Of a DNA stretch of 64,000 nt, positions 11,230 to 22,811 are shown in pieces. Location: assembly GCA_026260175.1 (NCBI GenBank), contig JAKCWW010001164.1, forward strand, positions 8,357 through 72,356. The letters are read 5' to 3'. The DNA comes from Reticulitermes lucifugus. Lineage: Eukaryota > Arthropoda > Insecta > Blattodea > Rhinotermitidae. A program made the position numbers and the translations under genes. The notes below the pieces were generated by a model. It made no database searches, was not told the DNA's origin, and was given only the letters and a program-made list of their open reading frames with translations. Every line of letters begins with the position of its first letter. The stretch's first letter is position 1.

Positions 11230-11975
11230 ACAGACAAAACTGTTTCATAACCAAGAACACCGGAGTCCACATATCGCTGTGTAAATCCCACATTTCATGT
11301 AAGTTGCTTATTGTCCATTTTCTATTACTTTCATAACATAGAATGCATAATACTGTGTTTGCTTTGTGTCATGTTACTCTGTTGACAAGCTTAATACTCT
11401 ACGTGGCTTGCCCTTAGGGATGATACCTGATTATGTATCTACTATTTTTTGGCTCATTGCTCAGGATGCGCTATAAGCCGGTTATAATTATACAATTTGT
11501 AGCAAACGCGTTGCCTCCTCTTTTACATTTATAAAGTCAGGGTCAATTCTGACTCGTAATTCGATGGTCTTTATGATGTACGTACATAATAGTTAAACAT
11601 GAAGGTGGCCGTATTCCGTTACTTAACAACGTGGTATAAGCATTGTGACCGGTGTGGACATACAAGTGACAATATTGGGACGGTAAACAGGGGGCTTCAA
11701 TGTGGCTACTGAATATCGATTTAGGTCGGCGACATAGATATCCACGGTAAAGTCTGTAGGCTTTTGCTAACGAAGTACTTAGAGTAACCAGCGTAAGGCA
11801 GGTTAATGCTTGGAATGGACTTGTGGCATCTTTCAAACATGCAACAAATGGTTTAGACAAGTGTTACTAAACCTGTGAGGCGCATACCAGTGGTAGGTCT
11901 TGATTGTCGGTTGGATGTGATAAGGGCTCGAGAAGAAGAATTTACATTTATGATTGCTTAATACCGTAATGTACA
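11230..11975. other. No gene seen
   Basis: No domain, RNA or repeat recognised. A 105-codon - strand frame (11,860-11,543) has no recognisable feature. Confidence 0.5.
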
Positions 11976-11979
11976 TAGA

Positions 11980-12430
11980 TTAATTAGTTCATTCTGTAGT
12001 CTGTCTTCAGACATGTCCGTAGTCTCTTCCAAAGCGAGTTCTCCACAGGGTGCGATCTAGTGCCTCCTCTTTCAATTTCCAGTGTCTTCTCCTTTCCATA
12101 AGGTCATCCAATAGCTGCTTACGTCTTCTCCCTCATCTTTCCTTTATTTGTATCCTTCCCTGTAACTTTCCTTCAATCACTTGTTTTAGAAGGCAGTTTG
12201 TAAGCAAGACGTGACCAATCCAGTTAGCTTTTCTTCTTTTTATTGTATGTACGATATTCCTCTCCTCCTTGACTCTATATAATACTTCTTCATTTATCAC
12301 ACGATCGGGCAAATGATCTTCTCCATTCTTCTCCAGCACCACATTTCAGAACTTTCCAGGTATTTGTGATCTACTTTTCGAAGTGTCCACGTTTCAGCAC
12401 CATACAAAGCTATGCTCAAAATCTAGCACT
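11980..12430 (-). mobile_element. LINE 3' end (LINE family 1), broken ORF2 C-terminus
   Basis: On the - strand, 12,425 down to 11,985 encodes the end of an insect non-LTR retrotransposon ORF2. The order is YGAETWTLRKVDHKYLE, then (after a frameshift) EEVLYRVKEERNIVHTIK, then RRKANWIGHVLLTNCLLK, KQVIEGKLQGR, RRRKQLLDDL and RQTTE. In better-known relatives this region follows the reverse transcriptase and reads RRKxNWIGHxLRxNxLL. The copy is 5'-truncated and has frame breaks. Homologous pieces lie at 19,115 (-) and 30,485 (+). Confidence 0.85.
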
Positions 12431-12439
12431 TTACTAGAT

Positions 12440-13925
12440 GTAAAAATAAAATTTCTGGAAGAAGGGAACCTTTGTTTTTGCTTTAATGGCTTATGTGTCT
12501 CTGACATAATGACCGTTGGGACGCAAGATACTAAAGTTACAGACCATAATTGTGTGTTTAATTTGGAAGCAGCTAAAGAGCAGTGAAGTACGTGAGCTAT
12601 AATTAAGGTTGTTTCTAATATATATCAAACAGTAAGTTTATTGGAACTTGAATCCAGGCTACTCTGACACAAGATACAATTCCGCTGCTTTGTTGCTCCG
12701 TGTGCGCTAGCAGTTACCGGAGTTTCGATGGAGCGCGCCATCTCGCTGCTCAGGGTCTAACAGTCCCGGAAATCTTTTTGACTTTCAGTGTAGCAGTCCA
12801 AAAATGTTCGTGGACTAGTAAACCCTGAATAACAGGTGAACATTCTCCTTCAAAACATCTGTAACCTTTTATGAATTGGCACAGCGCAACAACATTTTAG
12901 GATACTGCAGTCGGCAGCAATACAGCTGTGAGAACCTAAAACCTCGTACCGTAACGCACTCTGATAGGGAGGCCTACAACCTACAGTTATCAGGAGGCAA
13001 TGAAGAAACTTATTTAAATGAGAGTGTATGTAACACTTTAAAATCAAATTGTGAGCTTATGCACACTTGTTACACTCCGTGAACTATATTTCAGTTCTAG
13101 TGGTACTTCGAAGTTAAATTTTGCACAGTTATTGCAGTATAAAAATCAAGCCATTGGCCCACGCCTTGTGCCAGTTCAAACCAATCTGCCCTTCACAAGG
13201 TATCTTCAATATATTCCTTCTACCTGTATCTGAGTCTCAAAATGGCCTCGTCTCTTTAGAACTTACGACTATCAGTTCACAAGCATTTCTCGTCTGTCTC
13301 ATATGCGTTACATGTCTCGTTCATTTCAGCTTCCTTGATTTAATCACGCAAATAATATTAGTCATAGATTAAAAATCATAAAGCTCCTGCATAACAATAT
13401 ATCAAAATGTCAAATAGAATTTTACAGCCCAGAGCCAGACCCTATTCTGCACCATTACGAATTGAATATTTTTATCCTTTTAAGGCCGTACAGCCTTATA
13501 GGCCTTAAATTACGTTTTAAAGAGATTTCTTGATTTTTCTTTTCACTCTTCATATCGTACTTTTATAAGCTGACGATCGCCCACCCACCTTTCTTCCTTC
13601 CATTTTTCTTTAAACATTTTACCCAAGTTTTATTACCGATCAGTGTATTCCTATACTTATATTTTTGCCTAGTAGTGTTCGTCCAGCCTAGAATCCCGAA
13701 GTAAAATAAGCATCTGTACAATGAAATATTTGTCTATTGAAGCCTGTAATTAGGTAACTATTTGTCATTTCAAGTGGCCTACCAATGAATTTTTCAAAGA
13801 GAAGTTTACGTGCAATTTTGTGCCCCTATCTTATTTTCTTTAATTTGGTCATTGTAACTACACACGCATGATATTTATAGCCTTATACATTTATTATATT
13901 TCAGTTTTTATGCTTATTATGACCG
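12440..13925. other. No gene seen
   Basis: A small CpG-rich patch at 12,690-12,760 (around gatggagcgcgccatctcg) stands out. It has only a very short frame and no splice support. Confidence 0.5.
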
Positions 13926-13929
13926 TGAC

Positions 13930-14165
13930 GCAGGGTCGTAGCTAAGGTGGGGCTATTGGTGCAGCCGACCGGGACAGAAGAGTCCAATGGGCGGCAAAAG
14001 GAATATTTTAAATGAAAAAATTCGAGTTTCTGGCTCAAAACATTTTAAGTTATTGAGACAAATAAAAGTAAATTCAATAAATAATTGTGATTTTTTTTAA
14101 AGTTCGTTATTTCTATCAGGGGCAGCCGTTGTTTTTGCTCGCTCCGCGCGTCAAAATATGCCACT
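13930..14165. mobile_element. Probable MITE, same family as 28,832
   Basis: The left end ('cagggtcgtagctaaggtgg') and the inverted right end (cagtggcatattttgacg) resemble the CAGTGGCGTAGGTGGGGC-type end of the clearer copy at 28,832. Both copies share internal 'gggcggc/ggggcagcc' and a 'gctcgctccgcgcg/gcgcgagag' segment near the right end. About 235 bp, non-coding and old. Confidence 0.45.
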
Positions 14166-14169
14166 GCCG

Positions 14170-15360
14170 CGATGATCACTAATCCTTCATCCATTCCGAA
14201 TTCCACCTCAAAATTGTTACGTAAACATAAAGATGTTGGAGGGACAGAATTAGTTACGATTCTGTACACCCTTGCTTCTGTTGTGTGTATGGTTTGTTTG
14301 CTCGTCGGGGCAGCGGTATCACAGTGCCTTCTCAGGTCAACCATAGGGAGATGTCCATTCATTACACCGGTCGGTATTTGGTTCACTCTGCGAGACTGAA
14401 AGCCTCGCTAGACAGATGGACTTCACTGGAGCCGTGCTGGGGGATTGCATCTCTCAACACATCTAGTGGCCACGCATTCATCATTCGGATGTATGCGATA
14501 TTGTGAGCCTCGTATACACAACAGGTTGCTCATGAATTTGCTAAACCATTTATATATGTGAAGTAAACTACACTTGTGAGAGGCGGTAGTGTATCATATC
14601 TTGTAACATGACCTGTAATAAAAAGACAGGTAAGTTATAATTCAACGGAGTAGCCTACACACTGTGTTCAAATACGTAATTTAGTAAATCTGTATACATA
14701 ATGAGTCCTATTTTTCATGTACTGTGGAAGCAATTATTTTGCTTCAAAACAGATATCACAATATACCGTATATATTTTTTGAATTGGTTAAATATTTGCT
14801 ACATCAAGGACGTTTAAAATAAAAGTTCTAGACCTTAATGTTCCATATTTTATGAAACAAATATTTTTTACACAAATAACATAAAAAAATCATTTTAAAG
14901 TTCTTATTCAGCTTCGCGTAAAATGGTGTTTAGTTTGAACGAAAGGAAAGAAACTCCAGTACCCAAAATGTTATCGCAAATTACCAATACCAAATTCACA
15001 GAAATCTCTTCAGTAATTTGCAGAATTTAATATACGGGCAGATATATGGACGGACAGGACTCCTTATTCTATCTTCCTTTCTGTTCTACAAAGAACCACC
15101 GAAACCGGAGATAAGCCTAGTGCGTATTAATTCAATCCAAATTAATAACTGATTCACAAAACTCATAAAAAGGATAGGTCGTAGCTTCATCTTGTTTAGA
15201 AATTCGCAGTTGATTTTGGTAGTTATATACGGATATGCTTGGTTATATAAACATAGGAATAGATCTTAAGAAACGGCTCTGTTAAGCTATAAATTGTAAA
15301 AGAATGACTTCTCAATACTTGCCTTAACCGTTGATCCCTCCAATATTGTGTTCTCTGTAT
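14170..15360. other. No gene seen
   Basis: Two overlapping frames near 14,172-14,506 have no recognised domain. The rest is AT-rich with no feature. Confidence 0.5.
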
Positions 15361-15370
15361 AATTTGTGAC

Positions 15371-15410
15371 CTGATGATGGACTCATTATTTTGGCCGAAA
15401 CATATCTTCA
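15371..15410 (+). ncRNA. Decayed hammerhead-like motif
   Basis: The sequence has CTGATGA at 15,371 and GAAAC at 15,398-15,402, with the segment between ending in GGCC. The pairing partners are largely lost (GG...CC only), and stem I is not evident. Its value is positional: it faces the well-preserved motif at 15,601 on the opposite strand, 190 bp away. Confidence 0.3.
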
Positions 15411-15600
15411 GTCTAAGATTGACACAGATGATGAAGAGTTGTGTAAATAAAAAACCAATTTCAATAAATGAATTGCAAGTAAAAGTTTTCGTATTTGGTA
15501 ATTTTCCATTGAAAATTTTGGTAAGGTTGACGGTTATCAGGACTGACATTTCGTATACCTACAAGTTTTACTTCCACTACTGCACAAAGCAATTTTTATA

Positions 15601-15643
15601 CTCCTACATGTTTCGGCTATTTATTGTAGCCATCATCAGGGAG
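15601..15643 (-). ncRNA. Minimal hammerhead-ribozyme-like RNA, best copy
   Basis: Read on the - strand from 15,643: stem I 5' CTCC (15,643-15,640), core CTGATGA (15,639-15,633), one extra T, stem II GGCTA (15,631-15,627), 7-base loop, stem II TAGCC (15,619-15,615), GAAA, then AC-AT-GT as a two-pair stem III, the unpaired A expected at the cleavage site (15,605), and stem I 3' GGAG (15,604-15,601). All three helices pair perfectly. Small hammerhead variants with a reduced stem III are an established family linked to Penelope-like retroelements and reported to work as dimers. The extra T before stem II recurs in the other copies here, so it is a family trait; whether it permits cleavage is not known to me. 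Confidence 0.65.
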
Positions 15644-15649
15644 CCACGA

Positions 15650-17315
15650 TATTACAAAGACATACGCAGCGTATGTACGTCAGCAAATGGTAAATATGAA
15701 TTAGCTTTTTACAACAGTTAATCTATGTACCGTATCATTAAAAGTATTCAGATTAAAATACATGTAAGGTATTAAAACATCAAATGTTAAAATATAAAAG
15801 TCTGTCTCTAAACATCTTGCAATATTAAATATCTCATATTTTGATGGATTGGAGACCTGGAAATATTGTACGTACTCGAGTAAGTTATTAAAAATTAAAA
15901 TTTTTTAAAGAATTTTGAAAATATTTTTGTTATGTCACCGAGCAAAGTACATTATACATACCTACATATTTCTTATGTTTTTGCTTTATTTCTCAAGTCA
16001 AATTTCAGAATATAAATTTATCCGAAAATTAGGTATGACCGCTTCCATCCATAAACTTTCAAATTTATCGTTCATAATTAATTATGCCATTTGATAATGC
16101 ATATATTAGGTAGTTGAATTAGTGGTTTGAGGAAACCAATAGAAATCTTCATCATGCGGTGCTGCATTATTTCAGGCACTTTATTCTGTAAAAACTATTC
16201 CCCCCACGATAACGCTGGCAGCTACCTCTGGTTGTCTTACGATCCTCGCCATTATTTCAAACGACGCTGGGAGTCGCTGGCGTTGGAGAAGTCCTGCAAT
16301 ATAAATCACAAGCACAGAATAGCTCTTAGTTCCTTACACTTAACGTTACTCGTGGACGTTAACAATGAATATATTTCAACCCTTAATCAAAGCAGATGAA
16401 CGTTTTTGTCTGGTATTCTAAAGTCCATGTTGTAGTATCTGCCTGCTGCAAGTTATTTTGGCTCAATGAGCGTTTTTGACGTCATTTTTTAAATATCAGA
16501 ATTTATGCGGTTTGGGGGTGAGGAGCGTATTTATAACATCAGACATGAATTAAGAATGATAAGGACAGTAACAGTTACAGCCTGTACCTTCTCAATATTA
16601 GTTTGGAAGTGTGAAGGAAACAGATTCCTTTGACAAATATTAGTAACATTAGACACGAGTTATAGTTACACGACTGCAAGTTTGTACTGCGTTTAAGTAT
16701 TATTTGATTCGGGATTTCGGAAAAGTGAATTCCATTTTATACGTGTTCCAATTAAACCACGTCATAATATTTATGTGTTTTCTATAATTACATATTATAC
16801 TAATGGAGTGAGTTTAATAACCCTGTATATGTACACCATGATACTAGGGTTTATCACAGTGCTGTATTTTACGTCTCTTCTGTCAATAATAATCACATTC
16901 AGTTAATACTCTAGATGTCCTTGCAAAAGTTTTATCTTCGTATTTATTTTCTTCAGACTTTAAGAGTCGGGGGAGGAGATATAATGGATGGGCATATTCT
17001 TTATTTAAGGACAGAGATGGAAGTAACTTCTCTTACATATATATTTCCTTCTGAAAATACTTTAGGAAAACATCTATAATGCAGAGTGCTTTTTGTTCAG
17101 CCAGCGGCGAACTGTTTTGTGCATGACGCCATAACGTTAGTGCTTCGCTGGTTGCTACTTATTCACCGGAGCACAGGAGTACCAATATTCCGGGAATTTA
17201 ATTACAGAAAAACGAGTAAAATAGTTTGAAAAACAATTATTTTTGTAAAAGTATCAAACAAGAAAATTACATTAAACAGTTTTCGTATTGCGGCGCGTGG
17301 GGGTTTCACAGCGAT
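15650..17315. other. No gene seen
   Basis: AT-rich. A 90-codon frame at 16,127-16,399 has no recognised domain, and no splice signals support it. Confidence 0.5.
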
Positions 17316-17324
17316 GTCTTTGAA

Positions 17325-17530
17325 AATTTAAGTCTTCTAGAATATCATGCCATGTCGACTGGTAAATAGTTACCAACGTTTCAAAGGATTGTAGCGCTTT
17401 CATCTTCAAGGTCAAGCAGTCGAAGAAAAGTTGGAAGCCTTCAAAACTTGGACTGCTTGACCGTGAAAATGAAAACAATATAATCCTTCCAAACTGCGGC
17501 ATAATGTGCCAGAAAACTTCAGTTATCAGT
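17325..17530. mobile_element. Foldback element, diverged copy 2
   Basis: It has the same block order as the copy at 7779: 'cttctagaatatcatgcc', 'gactggtaaatagttaccaa', 'cgtttcaaagg', 'tcatcttcaaggtcaag', a centre, then the inverted blocks 'cttggactgcttgacc', 'gtgaaaatga' and 'gcggcataatgtgccagaaa'. The right arm lacks the segment that would pair with the 'gtaaatagttac' block, so the arms differ in length. Target duplication not resolved. Confidence 0.75.
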
Positions 17531-17534
17531 TATC

Positions 17535-19105
17535 ATGTTCTTTGTGGATGATAGAGGCTACTTCACAATACCATTAACTTAAATGTACCAAAATAAAATT
17601 TTTTGCTCTCTGTCCGCTCAACTATAAAATTGATGTAGAGTTCTAGGTCACACAAGTCTCAGTGAAGTGGCAGCAATTTCTAAAAACATATTCGGAAATT
17701 GAGTAGGTTTATGAGCTCGCTATCTTTGCCTCCCAATGTCACAATCCATATACCTCAGATTCATGTTATTATTGTCCTTCCATATCTTTCGGTTTTAAAA
17801 CTGACGTTTTAGTCGCAAGTACTTCTCTATGTATTTTCTTTTCATTGACTGCTTCAATATAGCTTCCTACATTTTACTATCCTAACAAAACTAGTACACA
17901 TCTGTGTAAATAATGAGTTTACTCGCTAGGTAAAATTCTAATTATCCAACTTGTGTCATCAGATCTATAAAGACATTGCAAATTTTGTTAGAACCTACTT
18001 AACTGATACTCAGAACTGTGGATATTCAAATAATGTCCAGTTCCTTCTAAATAACCAATTAAATTCCTTAGCCAATGTGCACAGTTTAAATAGAACAGAA
18101 TTTTACAGTGAAGGGATAGTGACATGCCTGTCATCCAAGATGAAGGACCACCCTGTCGTCGAGTATCCGAGACAGCTTATTCAACATTGTTACTGCCATA
18201 CTACGTATTTGGACGCCTTCTGCTCCATTTACAAGCTAATGATCCGCAATACTGTGATGTTTAGGGACCTTCATGATGTGCAACATCTCAGTTAACTTTC
18301 ACAGCTCTGCATCTTACTCGTTAAAACGAGAATATCAAGGTGTTTGTTTACTGTAATGGTGTAAAGTAATCCACAGCGTCCTATAGCATTTGTACTGTAC
18401 ATCTCATTCGCCCTGATGAGGTTCCTTTGCAGCGAAGTTCTTTGGACTGGGCTTATAACAATGCAGACAACCGATATTGTCTTTTATGTGTTTATAAATT
18501 TTTACCACATTAGGAATGCTTAAAATATATTTCCGTATTTGACATATAAGCCAATACCTAATTTTTCCTTTCAGGGTTTTGAATGAAGCCGTGTGTGTGG
18601 ACTGATTACTCACCTTGCCCATGCCAATACATCCCAGACTTCTTGGTCTTATCTGTCTGTGTTGGTAAGTAAGCGATACAGATAATAAAACCTAATATTA
18701 CACAATTTTGTCCATTCTCCTGCTACTTCCGTCTAAGACTAGATATTTGTTCTTTTGTTACAGCGTAAGTTCAAATTTATCGCCCACACAAAATACCAGT
18801 TAGACTGAACATAAATTTTATCCATACATTAATAAATTTGTTGTATATGAGGCACACACCATTGCAGTCGAAAGTAAAAGCGCCTAGCATACCTTGTTTG
18901 TATTCCCGAGGTCCAGAATTTAAATCTATACTCGAAAACCAGGCATGTTGGCTGGATTCTGGTAGGCGAATATCAGGATGGACTTAAATTAGGTCACGAT
19001 ACAACACATGCTACGTGCTTTAAAATTCATTACGTACTTATCTTCCTCGTATCGGAAGCCATAACGTCTGAGCCACTAACAACGTCGTTCAATAAAACGA
19101 AATAA
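17535..19105. other. No gene seen
   Basis: A 114-codon frame (17,951-18,295) has no recognisable domain. A 'cctgatgagg...gcgaag' string at 18,412 recalls a hammerhead core but lacks the GAAAC and the stems. Confidence 0.5.
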
Positions 19106-19114
19106 GGTAACGTT

Positions 19115-19350
19115 GTCACTGTTCATTCATTCTGTAGTCTGTCTTACGATAGGTCTGTAGTCTCTTCCAAAGCGATTTCTTCACAGGTTGCGATCTAGTG
19201 CTTTCTCTTTCAATTTACAGTATCTTCTCTTTGCCTTAAGGTCATCCAATAGTTGCTTAAGCCTTCTTCATCGTTTTCCCGTCATTTCTATCCTTCCGTC
19301 TAATTTTCCTTCAACCACGTGTTTTAGAAGGCATGTACACGTCGTGAAAT
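19115..19350 (-). mobile_element. LINE 3' end (LINE family 1) fragment
   Basis: It aligns closely with 11,985-12,210: 'ttcattctgtagtctgtctt' starts both, and both share 'gtagtctcttccaaagcga', 'aaggtcatccaatag.tgctta' and 'gtgttttagaaggca'. On the - strand this is the same ORF2 end as the copy at 12 kb. It is cut off at about 19,337, where unrelated sequence begins. Confidence 0.8.
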
Positions 19351-19369
19351 ATAGGGGGATGTATGGAGG

Positions 19370-19610
19370 CGTTGAGGTAAAAGTTACGCAGTCCTAGCCT
19401 CGGCACTACATGGTCAGTTTCACGTACAACTGCTTTATTCCTGGGGCAGGAGTCCCCCTCTACCTACTGAATAGGAAGCTGGGTTGTCCCGAGAGCCGTT
19501 CTGGAGGTTTTGGAGAAGAGAAAATCTGTTGCCTCTGCTGGGAAGCAAACCACGTTTCTTAGATCATCCAGCCCATAGCCTAGTCACTGTACCGACAAGG
19601 AGATGGGAAG
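19370..19610 (-). mobile_element. Possible tRNA-headed SINE, unassigned
   Basis: On the - strand, 'tcggtacagtgactagg' (around 19,595-19,575) and 'gtggtttgcttcccagcag' (around 19,555-19,535) are spaced like the A and B boxes of a tRNA-derived head. No target duplication and no second copy were found here, so this is tentative. Confidence 0.25.
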
Positions 19611-19614
19611 ACAA

Positions 19615-20510
19615 AGAATTCTGAACTGTAGAGCGGCAAGGTCGTCTTTGGTTGAGAGTTAAATTGAAATGTAATTGACTGTCATCCTTATAAAGGGTTA
19701 ATAAATTAAACGAAATTCGGAATTCTGATTTTTTTACAAGAAGGCCTAAAGATGTGGCACATATTACTTGGGTACTGTACTATAAAGTTATATTTTAATA
19801 GACCCTGTGATGTGTTGTAATTATGTTTATTATATCGCACGCTCATGAGCGCCCATTGTTTAAGCAGACTGAAGATGTCTGATAAAGGCGTGAGTTGGGA
19901 AGAGCTTTTAGGCTGTGTAAACAAAGTGTATAATCACATGAAGCTATTAGATCCGCCTTGCGCTACGCCCGAATGACAACCTAATGCCTGACGCGATTTA
20001 CATTACCAAATTGCATAAGTCAAGGGTAACGAACCGGATTTAATTGCTACTGCTCTGGTACTTGTAACAACGAGGAGATTCACCACCCCTGCGCACTGTC
20101 TTTATGCGGACAGCAACAGAGAGTTGTAGGAAATTTAATTCTATTGATGGCGACCTGTGAGACTTGGAAACTTATATAGAGTCCAGTAATTTTGGAGTGG
20201 ATAAGTACCTTCTGATTAAAGAAGGCTGATGTTAGCTTCCCCCACTTTACTAACGGCGCATTCGAAATAGTAACGTTTCCTTACCCAGTTTTTTTTACCA
20301 CCATCAGCTTTCAGGGTAAATAAAATGGATTTAACAGAATACTGTAGTTGCTTATTTTGGGGAACTATCCCAAAATTCACCCAAGGAATCACGGGAAAAC
20401 AACAAAATATCCTAGATTTGTACTACAAATATTCCAATAAAACATTAGGATCCCCAATTACATCTTTATTTTATCAGATTCGTATACTCTGTTCTCGTTT
20501 CAATTTGCTT
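19615..20510. other. No gene seen
   Basis: No supported coding region or repeat. Confidence 0.5.
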
Positions 20511-20526
20511 CACCTTGATTGCTGTG

Positions 20527-20804
20527 GTGCGCACGCAGTGGTGCAGTTGGATGAGGCACTGCCTACAAGCCGGAAGGTTGCGGGTTCGATTCCCGATGGT
20601 GTCATTGGAATTTTTCATTGACATNNNNNNNNNNNNNNNNNNNNNNNNNNNNNNNNNNNNNNNNNNNNNNNNNNNNNNNNNNNNNNNNNNNNNNNNNNNN
20701 NNNNNNNNNNNNNNNNNNNNNNNNNNNNNNNNNNNNNNNNGCCTCAACCTCCTGGAACACTAAGGGCCTGTCCAGGCCTGTAATGGGATTGCTTTACCTT
20801 TTTT
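20527..20804 (+). mobile_element. SINE family C, with assembly gap inside
   Basis: The tRNA-like head has an A-box region at gtggtgcagttggatgagg and a B box at gggttcgattccc (20,581-20,593). The 3' part reads 'cctcaacctcctggaacact', 'aagggcctgtccaggcctg' and 'taatgggattgctttacct'. A 15-bp perfect target duplication, accttgattgctgtg, flanks it at 20,512-20,526 and 20,805-20,819, so this is a recent insertion. The middle is replaced by 116 N. Relatives are at 45,245 (+) and 24,005 (-). Confidence 0.9.
20625..20740. other. Assembly gap (116 N)
   Basis: A run of N inside the SINE family C copy. The other gap in this window (45,306-45,428) is in the same family and region. Confidence 0.99.
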
Positions 20805-20824
20805 ACCTTGATTGCTGTGAACGT

Positions 20825-22765
20825 TTCTTTTTGTGGGTCGTTTCATTGTTGTACGCATTCCATGCCTAATTTTATATGCAAAATTTGAAAGGTCCGTCAA
20901 ATAAAAGGAATCGGCAACAAGCTACGTCTTTTATATTCTGCTTACATCGTTGCTTAATTCGCCTGAATTCAACCTGACAGTGAATGATAGCAAGAAGGTA
21001 GAAAAAAGCGAAAATTTAGAGAAATTGTGTCATAAATTGTAGAAAGTACAAAATAAAATTTACTTAATTATCAAAATAAGTGAGTTATAAAAATATATTA
21101 ATACATCTCCAACCATGTTTCAACTATCAAGTTGTCATCTTCAGGGTAGAATTATTTTGTGATTGGCAGTTGCAGAAAAGAGTTAGTGCGCCGTGGGCTT
21201 TCAACAGGAGTAGCACACGTTCAACGTCCTACAGCTAGACACCCTCAATAACACTAGAAGGATTCACGAATTTATTATATTTTCGACACAAGATTAATAA
21301 AACAACCATGTAATAGACCAATCCGAATCATCATTTTCATCCTACTACAAAGAAAATTAAGGTGTCCTTAGCTGTGAAATCTTGACCATCGTACATATAT
21401 CTATAACAGAAGGTTGTGCATTAAAATGTTGAGTATTTAGTGTCTTTAGATGTGATCACATGCCGGTTTCGATGCAGCCTCCAACTGCTACATACACGGT
21501 CCCGAAGGATATCCATATTTTCTTACGCTTCCAATGTATTACAAGCCCTGTCTGCATTGTCTTACCGCCCTACCCAGAGCGAAACAAGAGCTCTCAAAGG
21601 AAACACCCATTCCTGAGAACCATCGCAAGATATACCCAGAAGAAAGGTAAATGTAGTCCATCTTTTATTCGAACCCAAGACCACCGTAAGATCAACAACA
21701 ACATATGAGTGAGCGAGTACAATATGTGATGACCCTATTTACAAGCGCCCCCTGCTGGACCATATTCAGAGCTAGTTAAATCCGTTCCATTCTCTCACAC
21801 ATTACTTGTTCCTTAAGACTACTTTTGATAAAAAGTTGTTTTCCATGCCTATGTTCTGCTAATAGCAAACATAATTTGTGCAAATCCGTTCCCGTAAATA
21901 GGATTTTGTATCACACTATTTCTGTTACATGACGGTCTGCTAGCCGCTGTCCAACCCATAAAACATTCCCTCAACACTCAACAGCTGCTGGTTGTAAATA
22001 TATTCGCAGCTAACCTGTTTGTCTGGAAATCGTTTCCTGCATCTGAAACCTAAATACGCGCCATGGCGAGGTGACAAGGGACCCACACAATCTGCGAAAG
22101 TTCAGCTACGTACATAAAAGTAAAAATCAAATAAACACGGAAAACAAAATTGAAGTACATCCAATAGTAGCAGCGAAAGGAAATCAGTTCCAAGAAACAT
22201 GGAGCCCAACCACATATCGATCGAGGTAATCTAGTTTCATTTGCATGTTTCTTGTTGTGTAAACATGTTTACAGAATTCAGTTATCTCATCCCACAAACA
22301 CGTTCCGAACTAAATCAAATAATTCACCACTTCTTTCAACACAACGGAGACGTGTGAATATTTATATTTTTTCACTTTGTCGTAGAGTGTTACCAACTCG
22401 CAATTGTTTTTTGTGTATATGGTGTTGTGTATACGAACACAAACTATGGGGAAGTTATGTAGACGTTTTTATTTTCTTGGTTCAAAAGTTAATGCTAAAG
22501 AACATGACTTTGCTTCAGTCTCTCTAGGAGTATATTAGGGCTCTGATAATTAATTGTTTGCCATATCTTAAAGCACGCGTCGCAAAGTGCAAAATTTAGA
22601 GCCACAAGTTAAAATTGTGGTTAAAAGTTTGTAAAAAAGTTGTAACTTATAAAACATAAGTTTTAATGTGTTATAATTTTAAACTAAAACAATTTATACA
22701 ATATTAAGACACAAGTGCTCTTCGATCCTTCAAATTATGTAATTGAAGTGTTAGTGGCTTTCAAA
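20825..22765. other. No gene seen; one decayed ribozyme motif inside
   Basis: Apart from the hammerhead-like trace at 21,108 I see no supported element. Frames near 21,460 and 22,252 show no domain. Confidence 0.5.
21108..21150 (-). ncRNA. Decayed hammerhead-like motif
   Basis: On the - strand: CCCTGAAGATGACAACT, TGAT, AGTTGAAACATGG. Core and GAAAC are kept, and an AACT/AGTT stem can form, but four bases intervene before stem II, and stem III (AC-AT-GG) is mismatched. Likely inactive. Confidence 0.35.
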
Positions 22766-22772
22766 AAGGAAA

Positions 22773-22811
22773 CCCCCTGACGAAGATCTGAGCATCGAAA
22801 CATATGTAGGG
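22773..22811 (+). ncRNA. Minimal hammerhead-ribozyme-like RNA
   Basis: Stem I CCC (22,774-22,776), core CTGACGA (22,777-22,783), one extra A, stem II GAT/ATC (22,785-22,787 with 22,794-22,796) with a 6-base loop, GAAA (22,797-22,800), stem III AC-ATAT-GT, cleavage-site A (22,808), stem I GGG (22,809-22,811). The core is complete; stem II is short. It lies 423 bp upstream of a second motif on the same strand, a spacing that could reflect a direct-repeat element, although I find little similarity in the flanks. Confidence 0.5.

Noticed and set aside
17951-18295. 114-codon + strand frame
   Set aside because: No domain, no signal or membrane pattern, and no splice or start context; typical of chance frames in this window.
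18412-18450. Hammerhead-like string cctgatgagg ... gcgaag
   Set aside because: It lacks GAAAC, stem III and stem I pairing; probably chance.
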